Source: Bacteroidales bacterium (lineage in GTDB: Bacteria > Bacteroidota > Bacteroidia > Bacteroidales > UBA932). Taken from it: a DNA stretch of 64,000 nt. Below the pieces are notes generated by a model. It was not told the origin of the DNA. It was given only the letters and a program-made list of their open reading frames with translations, and ran no database searches. The stretch is taken from positions 1 through 64,000 of the forward strand of contig JAQXOE010000024.1 of assembly GCA_029098505.1 (NCBI GenBank). Direction: 5' to 3'. The position numbers and the translations under genes are program-made. Shown here piece after piece: positions 44,270-51,828 of the stretch (positions within the stretch are counted from its first letter, which is position 1; each line of letters begins with the position of its first letter).

Positions 44270-45390
44270 GAAAGCTCTTTTTGACCTTAGCGCTGATTGT
44301 GGCGGCAATCAGCCTCAATGCCCAGGGACGTTTCGGTTCCAGCCGTTTCGAGCCTGACAACAGGACATTCTTCAAACAGGCCAGAGAAGAGTTCGGCCTG
44401 TTTCCTGCCATCATATTCACAAGTGACAGGTTGACGCGCGGTGGGCGTATAGGCACCGCTGGAGTCAATATGGCCGGAGAAGACGGGCTCATACACGAAG
44501 GCATTGACGCATACCGGTTCAGATGGAAAGATGCATCAGTCTATAAGATGGTTCCCAAAGGGAAAGGAGGCACAAAGGCATTGCCCCTCCCAGCTGACGG
44601 GAGCGGCATCGGCAAATACGCAAGCAAGGATTTTGACTTCGTCGATTATCTTTTGGGCAATGATATGGGCGATGAGGCTCTCAAACTCCTGTCCGACGGA
44701 AGTTACCATCCCTCTGACAGTCTAAGCTATCTGAGAGCTTGGACCGATTACTCGCTCAAGCTCCTCCCGGAGGCAGCCGCCGAATTCTCACAGGTGCCCT
44801 TCGGCTCCCCTTTTTATGACAAATCCCTCTTCTTCAATGTGATTTCCAATGCTCATCTGGGCAATTGGAGCAGGTGCGAAGAGCTGCTTGACTCGTATTC
44901 AGGTCCGTATAAAGAACTGGAAGCCCTGGAAAGAGCCGGTATGGCAATGATTTGCAATGACAGGCAGGCGTTTCTGGAAGCATCCCGCAGTTTCAGCTTC
45001 TCCCATTACCTCCTGTCCGAGAGCGAGAGGGAAATGCAGCAGCTGTACACCCGCAAATTTGAACGTAAGGAGAAGAATCCCTGGCTGGCTGCAGGAGCAT
45101 CCGCCATTGTCCCAGGTCTTGGAAAAATCTATGCCGGAGAACTGGGAGAAGGAGTAGCATCCTTTCTGGCTGTTGCTGCGCTTTCTGCTATCACTGCGGA
45201 GAACTGGAAGAAAAATGGAGCTACAAACTGGAAAACCATATTATTCGGTACCGCAGGAACCATTTTCCATCTTGGAAACATTTATGGGAGCTACATCTCA
45301 GTAGGCATACATAATGACTTTATAAACAATGAATTGGACACGGCTATTCTTTACAATATGCATATTCCTCTCCGCAGTTTCTTCGATTGA
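44266..45390 (+). CDS. exported protein with TPR-like region and TM2-like hydrophobic hairpin
   Basis: This 374-residue protein has a signal ending SLNAQ, a soluble region with helical repeats (LRAWTDYSLKLLPEAAAEFSQ, HLGNWSRCEELLDSY) and a C-terminal hydrophobic part beginning AAGASAIVPGLGKIYAGELGEGVAS. PGLGxxYxGxxxEG is the pattern of TM2/DUF5683-type hairpins. No function is assigned. It follows the LolA-like gene with a 4-nt overlap. The next gene begins inside its last 62 nt in another frame and encodes a related architecture. Confidence 0.7.
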   Translation: MRKLFLTLALIVAAISLNAQGRFGSSRFEPDNRTFFKQAREEFGLFPAIIFTSDRLTRGGRIGTAGVNMAGEDGLIHEGIDAYRFRWKDASVYKMVPKGKGGTKALPLPADGSGIGKYASKDFDFVDYLLGNDMGDEALKLLSDGSYHPSDSLSYLRAWTDYSLKLLPEAAAEFSQVPFGSPFYDKSLFFNVISNAHLGNWSRCEELLDSYSGPYKELEALERAGMAMICNDRQAFLEASRSFSFSHYLLSESEREMQQLYTRKFERKEKNPWLAAGASAIVPGLGKIYAGELGEGVASFLAVAALSAITAENWKKNGATNWKTILFGTAGTIFHLGNIYGSYISVGIHNDFINNELDTAILYNMHIPLRSFFD

Positions 45391-46036
45391 CGCACAGGAT
45401 TGGGCTATGGAAGCCGTGGAATGCGAACGCCAGGTTTTCGAAGCTGACAATCCTCAGTCTGCAAACGAAGCACTGATACGGAAAGCCCTGTGTTACAGGA
45501 AGATGAACGACTATTCCAAGGCAAGTGAAAGCTTGGGAAGGGTCAGGATGTACTTGATGGAGCCTGAAGAAAGGAACGAATTGCTCCTGAACAAGGCCTT
45601 ATGTTCAGCAAAGGCGCAGAACACCGAAGATGCACTTTCCTGTCTGGAGCAGATTATTGCCTCCGGAACAGAAGCGGGTGCAGAGATCAAAAGCCAACTG
45701 GATGAGCTCCAGAACTCACGCCCAGCCCCGAAAAGCGAAGACAGGGCGATGCTGCTTGCTATGCTTCCTCCTCTGGGGCATTGCTATACAGAAAATTACA
45801 AAGAAGGGGCAGTTTCCCTGGCATTGAACGCACTGGCTGCCGGATGGACGCTCTGGCAATGTCTGGAAGGATGCTGGATCAGCGGCTTGCTGGGCGGCGG
45901 CATTGCCCTTGATTATACTTATATGGGAGGCATCGGTGAGTCGATTGCCCTTGTCGGAAAATACAATGACGAGCAGAAACTCCGTTTCAATGAAGCCCTG
46001 CTCGCCCTCATTTGCGCTCACATCCCTGCGGAATAG
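45329..46036 (+). CDS. exported TPR protein with hydrophobic hairpin, relative of the preceding gene product
   Basis: This 235-residue protein has a signal ending SSIDAQ. TPR-like repeats follow (LIRKALCYRKMNDYSKASESL, LLNKALCSAKAQNTEDALSCLEQI), then a hydrophobic stretch starting LAMLPPLGHCYTENYKEGAVS that aligns with VPGLGKIYAGELGEGVAS of the upstream protein. The two are thus likely divergent paralogues. The signal peptide is encoded within the overlapping 62 nt of the upstream gene, an unusually long overlap. Function unknown; both would sit at a membrane with TPRs outside the cytoplasm. Confidence 0.68.
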   Translation: MNWTRLFFTICIFLSAVSSIDAQDWAMEAVECERQVFEADNPQSANEALIRKALCYRKMNDYSKASESLGRVRMYLMEPEERNELLLNKALCSAKAQNTEDALSCLEQIIASGTEAGAEIKSQLDELQNSRPAPKSEDRAMLLAMLPPLGHCYTENYKEGAVSLALNALAAGWTLWQCLEGCWISGLLGGGIALDYTYMGGIGESIALVGKYNDEQKLRFNEALLALICAHIPAE

Positions 46037-46042
46037 AAGCTC

Positions 46043-46516
46043 CTATTCTGTCAAGAGACGTTCCAGTTCTGCCCTGTCAATCACTCCGTCCATACAGATG
46101 AAAGTACACTCGCCCTCATCATAAGCGGACATCACGAATGAATTGATAACTTCATCATTGCCAATGGTATAGAATCTCGTAGCCATACCATCATCCTTCG
46201 CTTCCATCATCAGCTCGAATTTTCCGTTGCCGATGAACTTCTTCACATCAGCCTTGATGCTCTCGACAATTTTCGGATTCTCGGTGCTGATGAGGTAAAA
46301 GCCATTCAGGTTGCGGACTACCCCGCTGATATCCTGTGAACCGTTTCCCATATCAATCTCAGGAATACGGCCTATCATCTTGAACATCGCCGGTGAAATA
46401 TAGACGGCCGAGACTCCTTTCTCATCAGAGTACTTGTTGTAAATGTATTTGCTGTCCTGGGCAAAGGCATTTACTGTCATTATCAAGAAAGTTAAGAAAA
46501 CCAAAGCCTTTTTCAT
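46043..46516 (-). CDS. DUF4252 protein (downstream copy)
   Basis: This 157-residue exported protein has a signal ending VNAFAQ and a DUF4252-type body: KGVSAVYISPAMFKMIG near the start, LNGFYLISTENPKIVESIKADVKKF in the middle and FVMSAYDEGECTFICMDGVI at the end. DUF4252 genes commonly lie beside ECF sigma factors in Bacteroidota; the role is unknown. The ORF track uses a GTG; the ATG at 46516 overlaps the upstream stop by one base (TGATG). Confidence 0.82.
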   Translation of the reverse strand: MKKALVFLTFLIMTVNAFAQDSKYIYNKYSDEKGVSAVYISPAMFKMIGRIPEIDMGNGSQDISGVVRNLNGFYLISTENPKIVESIKADVKKFIGNGKFELMMEAKDDGMATRFYTIGNDEVINSFVMSAYDEGECTFICMDGVIDRAELERLLTE

Positions 46517-46926
46517 CACTTTTGTATTTTGGTCATTATTTGTTTTGTCTGTTCTATGATTGAAGAATTGGCATTATGTGCCATGCTGGCGCCTGTTTCG
46601 ATTTTATCGGACATCAGCGAGAATGCGCGCTCCAGTTCAGCATAGGCAAGAGCCGGATCCGTGAAGGTATCCTGAGGAGTTGTATTCAGGCTCATCATAC
46701 GAAGCCCTACCCCAAGAATCAGGGCAATGGACGCAGCCGCGCTGAGGCCGTACAAGAAACGCCTTCTCGTAGCGCTTCGCGCCTTCTCCACCTTTGATTC
46801 TTCCTGAAGCTCAAGAATGGCAATGCTTGCTCGAATTTCAGTATCAAGGGACTCGGGGACCTTTACGCTTTCATCAGAAGCAATTCGTTCGAGCTCTTCC
46901 AGGGAAATATTATCAAACTCTCTCAT
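46516..46926 (-). CDS. putative anti-sigma factor, single-pass membrane protein
   Basis: This 136-residue protein has a cytoplasmic N-terminal half (MREFDNISLEELERIASDES), a basic stretch RSATRRR and one membrane helix (FLYGLSAAASIALILGVGL). A short outer domain with a long helix (SIIEQTKQIMTKIQK) ends it. It overlaps the ECF sigma gene by 14 nt, the classic place for a cognate anti-sigma. No RskA or zinc-containing (HxxxCxxC) anti-sigma motif is seen, so the assignment rests on topology and context. Confidence 0.65.
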   Translation of the reverse strand: MREFDNISLEELERIASDESVKVPESLDTEIRASIAILELQEESKVEKARSATRRRFLYGLSAAASIALILGVGLRMMSLNTTPQDTFTDPALAYAELERAFSLMSDKIETGASMAHNANSSIIEQTKQIMTKIQK

Positions 46927-47404
46927 ATTCCTGCAGTTTTTGTTTCAAAGTCTTCCTTGCTATACTTAACTGGACCCTGGCGTTTATTTGGGACAAACCC
47001 ATCCTGTTGGCTATCTCTTCATATTCCAGGTTCTCAAACACCCTCAATCTCAGAATCTCCTTCTGTTTTGGAGGAAGTTGTTCCATCAGCATCAAGGTCC
47101 TCCTGAGGGTTTCACGGGAATAGACTGAGTTTTCCGGTGGCTCGTCAATTTTTTCAGGCATATACCCGTTTACCTGCTTGCTCCGTTTCCTTATCCTGTC
47201 AATACATAGATTCTTGATAAGGGTAAAGGAATAGGCCTGAAGGTTTGAAATCACGTCTAAATGTCCCCGCTGGTTCCAAAGCTTTATCAGAAGGTCCTGA
47301 ACCGCATCCTTTGCTTCAGCATCGTCCTCAAGAAAGCGGTAAGCAATCCTGTACAAGCCACTGCTGAGTGAGCTGATGCGCTCTTTGAATACTTCTGAAG
47401 TCAT
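46913..47404 (-). CDS. ECF-type RNA polymerase sigma factor
   Basis: This 163-residue sigma-70 factor has region 2 (YRIAYRFLEDDAEAKDAVQDLLIKLWNQR and AYSFTLIKNLCIDRIRKR) and region 4 (LPPKQKEILRLRVFENLEYEEIANRMGLSQINARVQLSIARKTL). Regions 1 and 3 are absent, as in the ECF group. It would direct transcription in response to an envelope signal. It is flanked by two DUF4252 genes and overlaps the likely anti-sigma gene, forming a self-contained four-gene unit on the minus strand. Confidence 0.93.
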   Translation of the reverse strand: MTSEVFKERISSLSSGLYRIAYRFLEDDAEAKDAVQDLLIKLWNQRGHLDVISNLQAYSFTLIKNLCIDRIRKRSKQVNGYMPEKIDEPPENSVYSRETLRRTLMLMEQLPPKQKEILRLRVFENLEYEEIANRMGLSQINARVQLSIARKTLKQKLQEYERV

Positions 47405-47417
47405 ATAAAGGACAATA

Positions 47418-47921
47418 TTAGCGGATTTCCATCAATTTGTCCAATGAAATGGTTCCGAAAAGACAGATCAAGGAGTTATCGCTTGATGAGTGTAGGACAA
47501 AATCCTTGACGGTAGAGCCGTCTTCGGTAACAAAGCCATAGATTTTCATACTGTCACTATCATCCTTGACATCTACAAGAAGATTGTCGGCGTCAAGTAC
47601 CTTTTCAATCTTCCTGTTGAATTTTGAACTGAGCGACTCATTGCAGGAACTATAGTCGATAACGGCTATCTTCTTGATGCCCATAAGAGCATTGAGCATT
47701 TCCTTCTCCTGAGGGTCAGTGACATCATTCATTCCGGCCTTGATGGCCTTTCTTAATAGACCGGTACCCAACGAACCGAGTTTGACGACCTCGACTCCCG
47801 GTGTTCGGCTAATCTGATTGACCAGGCTTTCAAGTTCCGTGTTCCTGGTTCGCTGCTGCCCGCCAGCCATTCCGATCAATGGCATCATAACAAGCAACAA
47901 TAGTATTGCAGTTCTTTTCAT
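47418..47921 (-). CDS. DUF4252 protein (upstream copy)
   Basis: This 167-residue exported protein has a signal of the type LLLLVMMPLIGMAGG and a DUF4252 body (ELESLVNQISRTPGVEVVKLG, IKKIAVIDYSSCNESLSSKFNRKIEKVL, VKDFVLHSSSDNSLICLFGTI). It is a divergent relative of the downstream copy. It lies 13 nt ahead of the sigma gene and is the first gene of the unit. The ORF track starts at a GTG; the ATG at 47921 gives the signal peptide. Confidence 0.82.
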   Translation of the reverse strand: MKRTAILLLLVMMPLIGMAGGQQRTRNTELESLVNQISRTPGVEVVKLGSLGTGLLRKAIKAGMNDVTDPQEKEMLNALMGIKKIAVIDYSSCNESLSSKFNRKIEKVLDADNLLVDVKDDSDSMKIYGFVTEDGSTVKDFVLHSSSDNSLICLFGTISLDKLMEIR

Positions 47922-47979
47922 ACTTGATTGTGATTTTTCGTTTAGCACCTTGAAGACGCAACACCCGGGGGTCTGTTAA

Positions 47980-48039
47980 GAAAAAAAATAAAAAAAAGAG
48001 GATGACCCAACTGTCAAATCTGACGTCAAATCATCCTCT
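47980..48039 (-). terminator. terminator of tRNA-Phe
   Basis: On the minus strand AGAGGATGA pairs with TCATCCTCT over a 25-nt loop, followed by a long T-rich tract (TTTTTTTATTTTTTTT). It shares its stem sequence with other terminators in the window. Confidence 0.8.
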
Positions 48040-48046
48040 CTAAAAG

Positions 48047-48119
48047 TGGTGCTGGCAGGAGTTGAACCGGCGACACATGGATTTTCAGTCCATTGCTCTA
48101 CCACCTGAGCTACAGCACC
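48047..48119 (-). tRNA. tRNA-Phe (anticodon GAA)
   Basis: Read on the minus strand, a 73-nt cloverleaf starts GGTGCTGTAGCTCAG and pairs GGTGCTG with CAGCACC. The anticodon loop CTGAAAA contains GAA, the T arm has GGTTCAACTCC and the discriminator is A. CCA is not encoded. The remaining gap to 48364 holds its promoter and an AT-rich stretch in which I saw no gene. Confidence 0.95.
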
Positions 48120-48170
48120 ATTGTTTATGTCCTCAGGAACTTAACTTGAATACCGTTCCGTTTGGGATTA

Positions 48171-48201
48171 CAAAGGTAGGCATTTTTTCCGAACTTCCAA
48201 A
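48171..48201 (-). promoter_or_regulatory. promoter of tRNA-Phe
   Basis: On the minus strand TTTG (48198-48201), a 19-nt spacer and TACCTTTG (48171-48178) fit the Bacteroidota -33/-7 consensus. The tRNA begins about 52 nt downstream of the -7 box. Confidence 0.7.
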
Positions 48202-48363
48202 CATATTCTTAAATTTTTTGAAGAAAAATAGAAATAGCACGCTTGGGACGGCAAGGCGCAGTCCGATACAATATTATATATTGGATTCCGTAACAAAATT
48301 TGGAAATATTGAAATCCGTAGCTAACTTGCGTAGGTGAAATTATTGGAAAAAAGTATATAATC

Positions 48364-49050
48364 ATGAAAAAGTACATCGCAATGTTCCTTTGCGGAACAA
48401 TGATTTTCTCAGGATGCTCTTCACTCTCGAAGATGGCGCAGGCTTCTCTTATTGGCACAGGTTCAGGCGCTGCAGTAGGTGCCGGAATCGGTGCTGCAAT
48501 CAGCAAGGACGGTAAAGGAGCAGCCATCGGAGCTGCTATCGGTTCAGCAGTAGGAGCTACAGCTGGTGCGATAATCGGAAAGAAGATGGACCAGAAGGCT
48601 GAGCAGCTCGCAGCAATCGAGAATGCTCAGGTAGAGACCATCGAGGACGCTAACGGCCTGACTTCCATCAAGGTCACCTTTGACAGCGGTATTCTCTTCG
48701 CCACCAACAAGGCTGATCTCAGCACCGCATCGAAGAATTCCCTCTCCAAGTTCGCGGAGCAGATGGTGGATCTTCCTGATACCGACATTACTATCTACGG
48801 TCACACAGACAGCACAGGTTCTGACGCTATCAACGAGAAGCTTTCCCTTCAGAGAGCAGAGTCCGTGGCAGATTATCTTAAGAACTGCGGCATTTCAAGA
48901 AAGCGTATGACAGTTGAAGGCAAGTCATACAGTATGCCTGTAGCTTCCAACGAGACCCTCGAGGGTCGTGCCCAGAACCGTCGCGTAGAGGTTTACATCT
49001 ATGCAAACGAGGATATGATCAAGAAGGCCGAGAACGGAGATCTCCAGTAA
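48364..49050 (+). CDS. OmpA-family lipoprotein with glycine-zipper domain
   Basis: This 228-residue lipoprotein (signal TMIFSGC) has a glycine-zipper region of small residues (GTGSGAAVGAGIGAAISKDGKGAAIGAAIGSAVGATAGAIIG is the kind of pattern, in two repeats). A C-terminal OmpA domain follows: FDSGILFATNKADLS, IYGHTDSTGSDAINEKLSLQRAESVADYL and GRAQNRRVEVYI, with the Asp and Arg that bind diaminopimelate. It probably ties the outer membrane to peptidoglycan. It is monocistronic with its own terminator. Confidence 0.92.
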   Translation: MKKYIAMFLCGTMIFSGCSSLSKMAQASLIGTGSGAAVGAGIGAAISKDGKGAAIGAAIGSAVGATAGAIIGKKMDQKAEQLAAIENAQVETIEDANGLTSIKVTFDSGILFATNKADLSTASKNSLSKFAEQMVDLPDTDITIYGHTDSTGSDAINEKLSLQRAESVADYLKNCGISRKRMTVEGKSYSMPVASNETLEGRAQNRRVEVYIYANEDMIKKAENGDLQ

Positions 49051-49072
49051 AAGCCCTTGAGCAGAAACAGAA

Positions 49073-49119
49073 AAGAGGATGACTAAGCGGTCAAAAGACT
49101 TTTTAGTCACCCTCTTTTT
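49073..49119 (+). terminator. terminator of the OmpA lipoprotein gene
   Basis: AAGAGGATGACTAA pairs, with one mismatch, with TTAGTCACCCTCTT, followed by TTTC. Its stem is a member of the GAGGATGAC terminator set. Confidence 0.8.
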
Positions 49120-49155
49120 CGTTATCTTAGCAGTCCCCGTAGAGAAGACAGATTA

Positions 49156-51048
49156 GTGGAAGAGAAGGAAAGATATATCAAGGTTATGCTCCCTATTCAC
49201 TTGAGCTGGGAGCCATATTACCGTTGCTTCGAAGAACTCAGCATAGGTGAAAGGGTCCGGGTTTCCTTCGCCGGCAGGCGCTACATAGCTGTGGTCAGCG
49301 CCGTTGACCTTGTTCCAGACATAAACACAAGCAGAATCCAGAATATTGAAGGTGTCGAAAGACGCTTGGAAACCATTAGCGCCGGGGAAATTGCATTATG
49401 GAAGTTCATTTCCTCTTACTATCTCTGCAGCCCCGGAGAGGTTTACAGACTCGCCTACCCTGCCGTCAGGACATCAGGCGAAGAATCCCAGGCGCACTCC
49501 GAAGAAAAACGTGAAGCGAAAGAAGCGAAGCAGCGCAATGTCCTGCTCGCCAGAATATCCAGAATACAGGAAAGGCTGAAAAAAAAAGAAGTGGCACTCC
49601 AAGGAAGGCACGGAAGCAAGATTGCGGAACAACTTAAGGAGCAGAGGGACAGTATTGCCGGAGAGCTGGAAGAAGCAAGGAAGGAACTGCAAATGCTCGA
49701 AAGCGGAAAGGGATGGGGCAATTGCCAACGCCACGAACCACTTCCATTGCCAGAATTCAAGCATTGCCCCGAAAACGATGAAATCAAGAGGGCGTTCAAT
49801 GACGGAAAAACGGTGTTGCTGAACGGAGGGCCTGCGAGGATTGACCTGATCATCGAAGCCGCTGCTGAAAGCATTGCATCCGGAAAGGATGTGTTACTGC
49901 TCGTGCCCGATCTCGCCCTCTCGAAGAATCTTCAAGAGAAGCTGGGGAGCGTTTTCGGACAGAGGCTTAGACTCTACCATTCTGATGCTACGTCCGCCGA
50001 ACGGAGGGAAACGGCCAGTTTACTCCGGGATAAGGAATCCGAGGCCAGTCTCGTCCTTGGAACCAAAAATGCTATCTTTCTTCCATTCAGCAAATTAGGC
50101 CTTGTGATAGTTGAGGAAGAACACGATGTCAATTATAAGGAACAGGACAGAATCCCACATTTCAATGGACGGGATTGTGCCATAATCCTTGGTACCATCC
50201 ATAAAGCTGCCATCCTTCTATCCTCCCCTTCCCCATCGTTGGAGTCAATACTTAACAGCATTAACGGAAGGTACTCATCCATTAGCATTGCACCTTCCGC
50301 AGTCAAGATGGAACTTATAGACACAAGTGAGGAATACAAAAAAAGAGGAATGGTAGGAAGTCTCTCAAGGCTTCTGATCAAAAGCATGGACGAGGCTCTG
50401 AAAAATCATGGCAAGATATTGATACTTAGGCCTTGGGGACCTGTTGATGATCTGAAAGAAGAACTCAAGAATCTATGGCCGGAAGAAAGTGCCAAGGGTG
50501 GTCTTGATTGCCTCACAGTATTTGAGGCGAAGCGTTTGGACCTGTCTTCCTATGCACTGCTCTCAATTATCCAAGCTGAACTCCTGCTCGAGAAAAGCGA
50601 TTTCAGGGCAGACGAGCGCGCAATTCAGACTCTGGAACAAATCAGAGGACGTATGAAGGGCAGAATGATCATCCAGGTCAAGCAGAGCACACATCAAGTT
50701 TTCAGCCTGGGGCCGAATCTTATCCCAAGTCTGCTCTCTGAGCGCCGGGAATTCGCTTTTCCTCCCTATACGCGCCTGCTGGACATCGTAATCAAGGACA
50801 ATAACAGCTCCCGATTGGATAAACTTTCATATGAGTTGACCAAGCAGCTCGGCGACTTCAATCCCCTCGGGCCTTTCACCCCAATGGAAGGCAGGAAGAG
50901 CCTTGATGAGCGCAGATGCATCAGAATCAGTCTCTCCAGAAATGCTGCTCTGAAGGACAATAAGGAAAGAATAGCTGCGGCGGTCGATAGTTTCGGGAAA
51001 GAGCGCAACTACAGTACCCACATTTCCTTGGATGTGGACCCAATCTAG
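49156..51048 (+). CDS. priA: degenerate PriA (primosomal protein N') homologue
   Basis: This 630-residue protein aligns with PriA over its length, but key helicase parts are lost. The N-terminal DNA-binding part is kept (GERVRVSFAGRRYIAVV; WKFISSYYLCSPGEVYRLAYPA), followed by a charged coiled coil at residues 113-185. Walker A, normally GVTGSGKT, reads LLNGGPARIDL; the DEEH box reads VEEEHDVNYKEQD; motif III GSATP reads SSPSP. The cysteine-rich zinc module between the helicase lobes is missing, and motif VI reads QIRGRMKGR. The C-terminal part keeps RREFAFPPYTRL. It starts with GTG. It is probably a structural primosome factor without ATPase activity; true PriA is usually 730-830 residues. 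Confidence 0.85.
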   Translation: MEEKERYIKVMLPIHLSWEPYYRCFEELSIGERVRVSFAGRRYIAVVSAVDLVPDINTSRIQNIEGVERRLETISAGEIALWKFISSYYLCSPGEVYRLAYPAVRTSGEESQAHSEEKREAKEAKQRNVLLARISRIQERLKKKEVALQGRHGSKIAEQLKEQRDSIAGELEEARKELQMLESGKGWGNCQRHEPLPLPEFKHCPENDEIKRAFNDGKTVLLNGGPARIDLIIEAAAESIASGKDVLLLVPDLALSKNLQEKLGSVFGQRLRLYHSDATSAERRETASLLRDKESEASLVLGTKNAIFLPFSKLGLVIVEEEHDVNYKEQDRIPHFNGRDCAIILGTIHKAAILLSSPSPSLESILNSINGRYSSISIAPSAVKMELIDTSEEYKKRGMVGSLSRLLIKSMDEALKNHGKILILRPWGPVDDLKEELKNLWPEESAKGGLDCLTVFEAKRLDLSSYALLSIIQAELLLEKSDFRADERAIQTLEQIRGRMKGRMIIQVKQSTHQVFSLGPNLIPSLLSERREFAFPPYTRLLDIVIKDNNSSRLDKLSYELTKQLGDFNPLGPFTPMEGRKSLDERRCIRISLSRNAALKDNKERIAAAVDSFGKERNYSTHISLDVDPI

Positions 51049-51049
51049 C

Positions 51050-51616
51050 CTACTCTTCTGCCTCTTCCGTATCAACGCCCTTCACAAGTTCGAGATAGCC
51101 GTCAATCACCACACCCATATTCTTATGGAGGTCATCCTGTTTCGAAGCGATGCCAAGGAGCTTTCCATCAGGTGTCAGGGCAGCATAGGACTCCTTGAAA
51201 AGCGTCTTTCCTCCCTCTGATACGGCCTCGGCATTGAACCTGTATTCATAGTAGGCGACATCATCCAAACGCTCTGAAATCGACATTTTGATACTGTCGA
51301 GTCCGGCAAGAATAGCGATATCCCGCTTCAGGCTTTCCTGCTTCAGTGCAGCATTTTTCTTTTTCTTTTCAGCCGTATATTTGAGAAGGAACTGCTCGTC
51401 GCTCTTCTTCTTGGACTCGAAGATGCGGCTTCTGCGCTCGATTTCCTGCCCGAAAGTAGTGGAATCAAGCTTCACCAGTTCAAGAAGTTTGACCTTGGTA
51501 AAATTAGGGTCATAGGACATAATTTCAGAAATTACAGCCTCGGATACAGGGTCTGGAGTTCTGTCCGTACATCCTGAAAGAAGCAAGAGAATAGCAAAAG
51601 GAATGATTTTCTTCAT
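51050..51616 (-). CDS. small lipoprotein with central charged helix
   Basis: This 188-residue lipoprotein (signal ILLLLSGC) has a central highly charged helical segment (FESKKKSDEQFLLKYTAEKKKKNAALKQES) that probably forms a coiled coil. A short C-terminal domain follows with YRFNAEAVSEGGKTLFKESYAALTPDGKLLGI. I recognise no family. The ORF track starts 14 codons upstream; the ATG at 51616 gives the lipoprotein signal. It lies downstream of tRNA-Glu, beyond that gene's terminator, and converges with priA with a 1-nt gap. Confidence 0.7.
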   Translation of the reverse strand: MKKIIPFAILLLLSGCTDRTPDPVSEAVISEIMSYDPNFTKVKLLELVKLDSTTFGQEIERRSRIFESKKKSDEQFLLKYTAEKKKKNAALKQESLKRDIAILAGLDSIKMSISERLDDVAYYEYRFNAEAVSEGGKTLFKESYAALTPDGKLLGIASKQDDLHKNMGVVIDGYLELVKGVDTEEAEE

Positions 51617-51639
51617 ATGGAGCGGGTATAAAACACAAA

Positions 51640-51663
51640 AGAGGATGACTTCAATCATCCTCT
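51640..51663 (-). terminator. terminator of tRNA-Glu
   Basis: On the minus strand AGAGGATGA pairs with TCATCCTCT over a 6-nt loop, followed by TTTGTGTTTT. It has the same stem as the tRNA-Phe terminator. Confidence 0.8.
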
Positions 51664-51670
51664 CATTTGG

Positions 51671-51742
51671 TACTGGATAGGAGAATCGAACTCCTATTGC
51701 AAGATTGAGAATCTTGAGTACTAACCGTTATACGAATCCAGC
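51671..51742 (-). tRNA. tRNA-Glu (anticodon CUC)
   Basis: Read on the minus strand, a 72-nt cloverleaf starts GCTGGATTCGTATAACGG. The acceptor GCTGGAT pairs with ATCCAGT (with one G-T pair), anticodon stem CAAGA/TCTTG encloses TTCTCAA with anticodon CTC, and the T arm has AGGAGTTCGATTCTCCT. CUC is the less common glutamate anticodon in bacteria; a UUC isoacceptor must lie elsewhere. Confidence 0.92.
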
Positions 51743-51773
51743 ATTTGTTGGTGACAAGCGTCATTCAACGATG

Positions 51774-51803
51774 CAAAGGTACAACTTTTTTTTGAATCCG
51801 CAA
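51774..51803 (-). promoter_or_regulatory. promoter of tRNA-Glu
   Basis: On the minus strand TTG (51801-51803), a 19-nt spacer and TACCTTTG (51774-51781) match the -33/-7 consensus; the tRNA begins about 31 nt downstream. Confidence 0.7.
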
Positions 51804-51828
51804 TACTTTCACCTCAAAAATGACCGAT

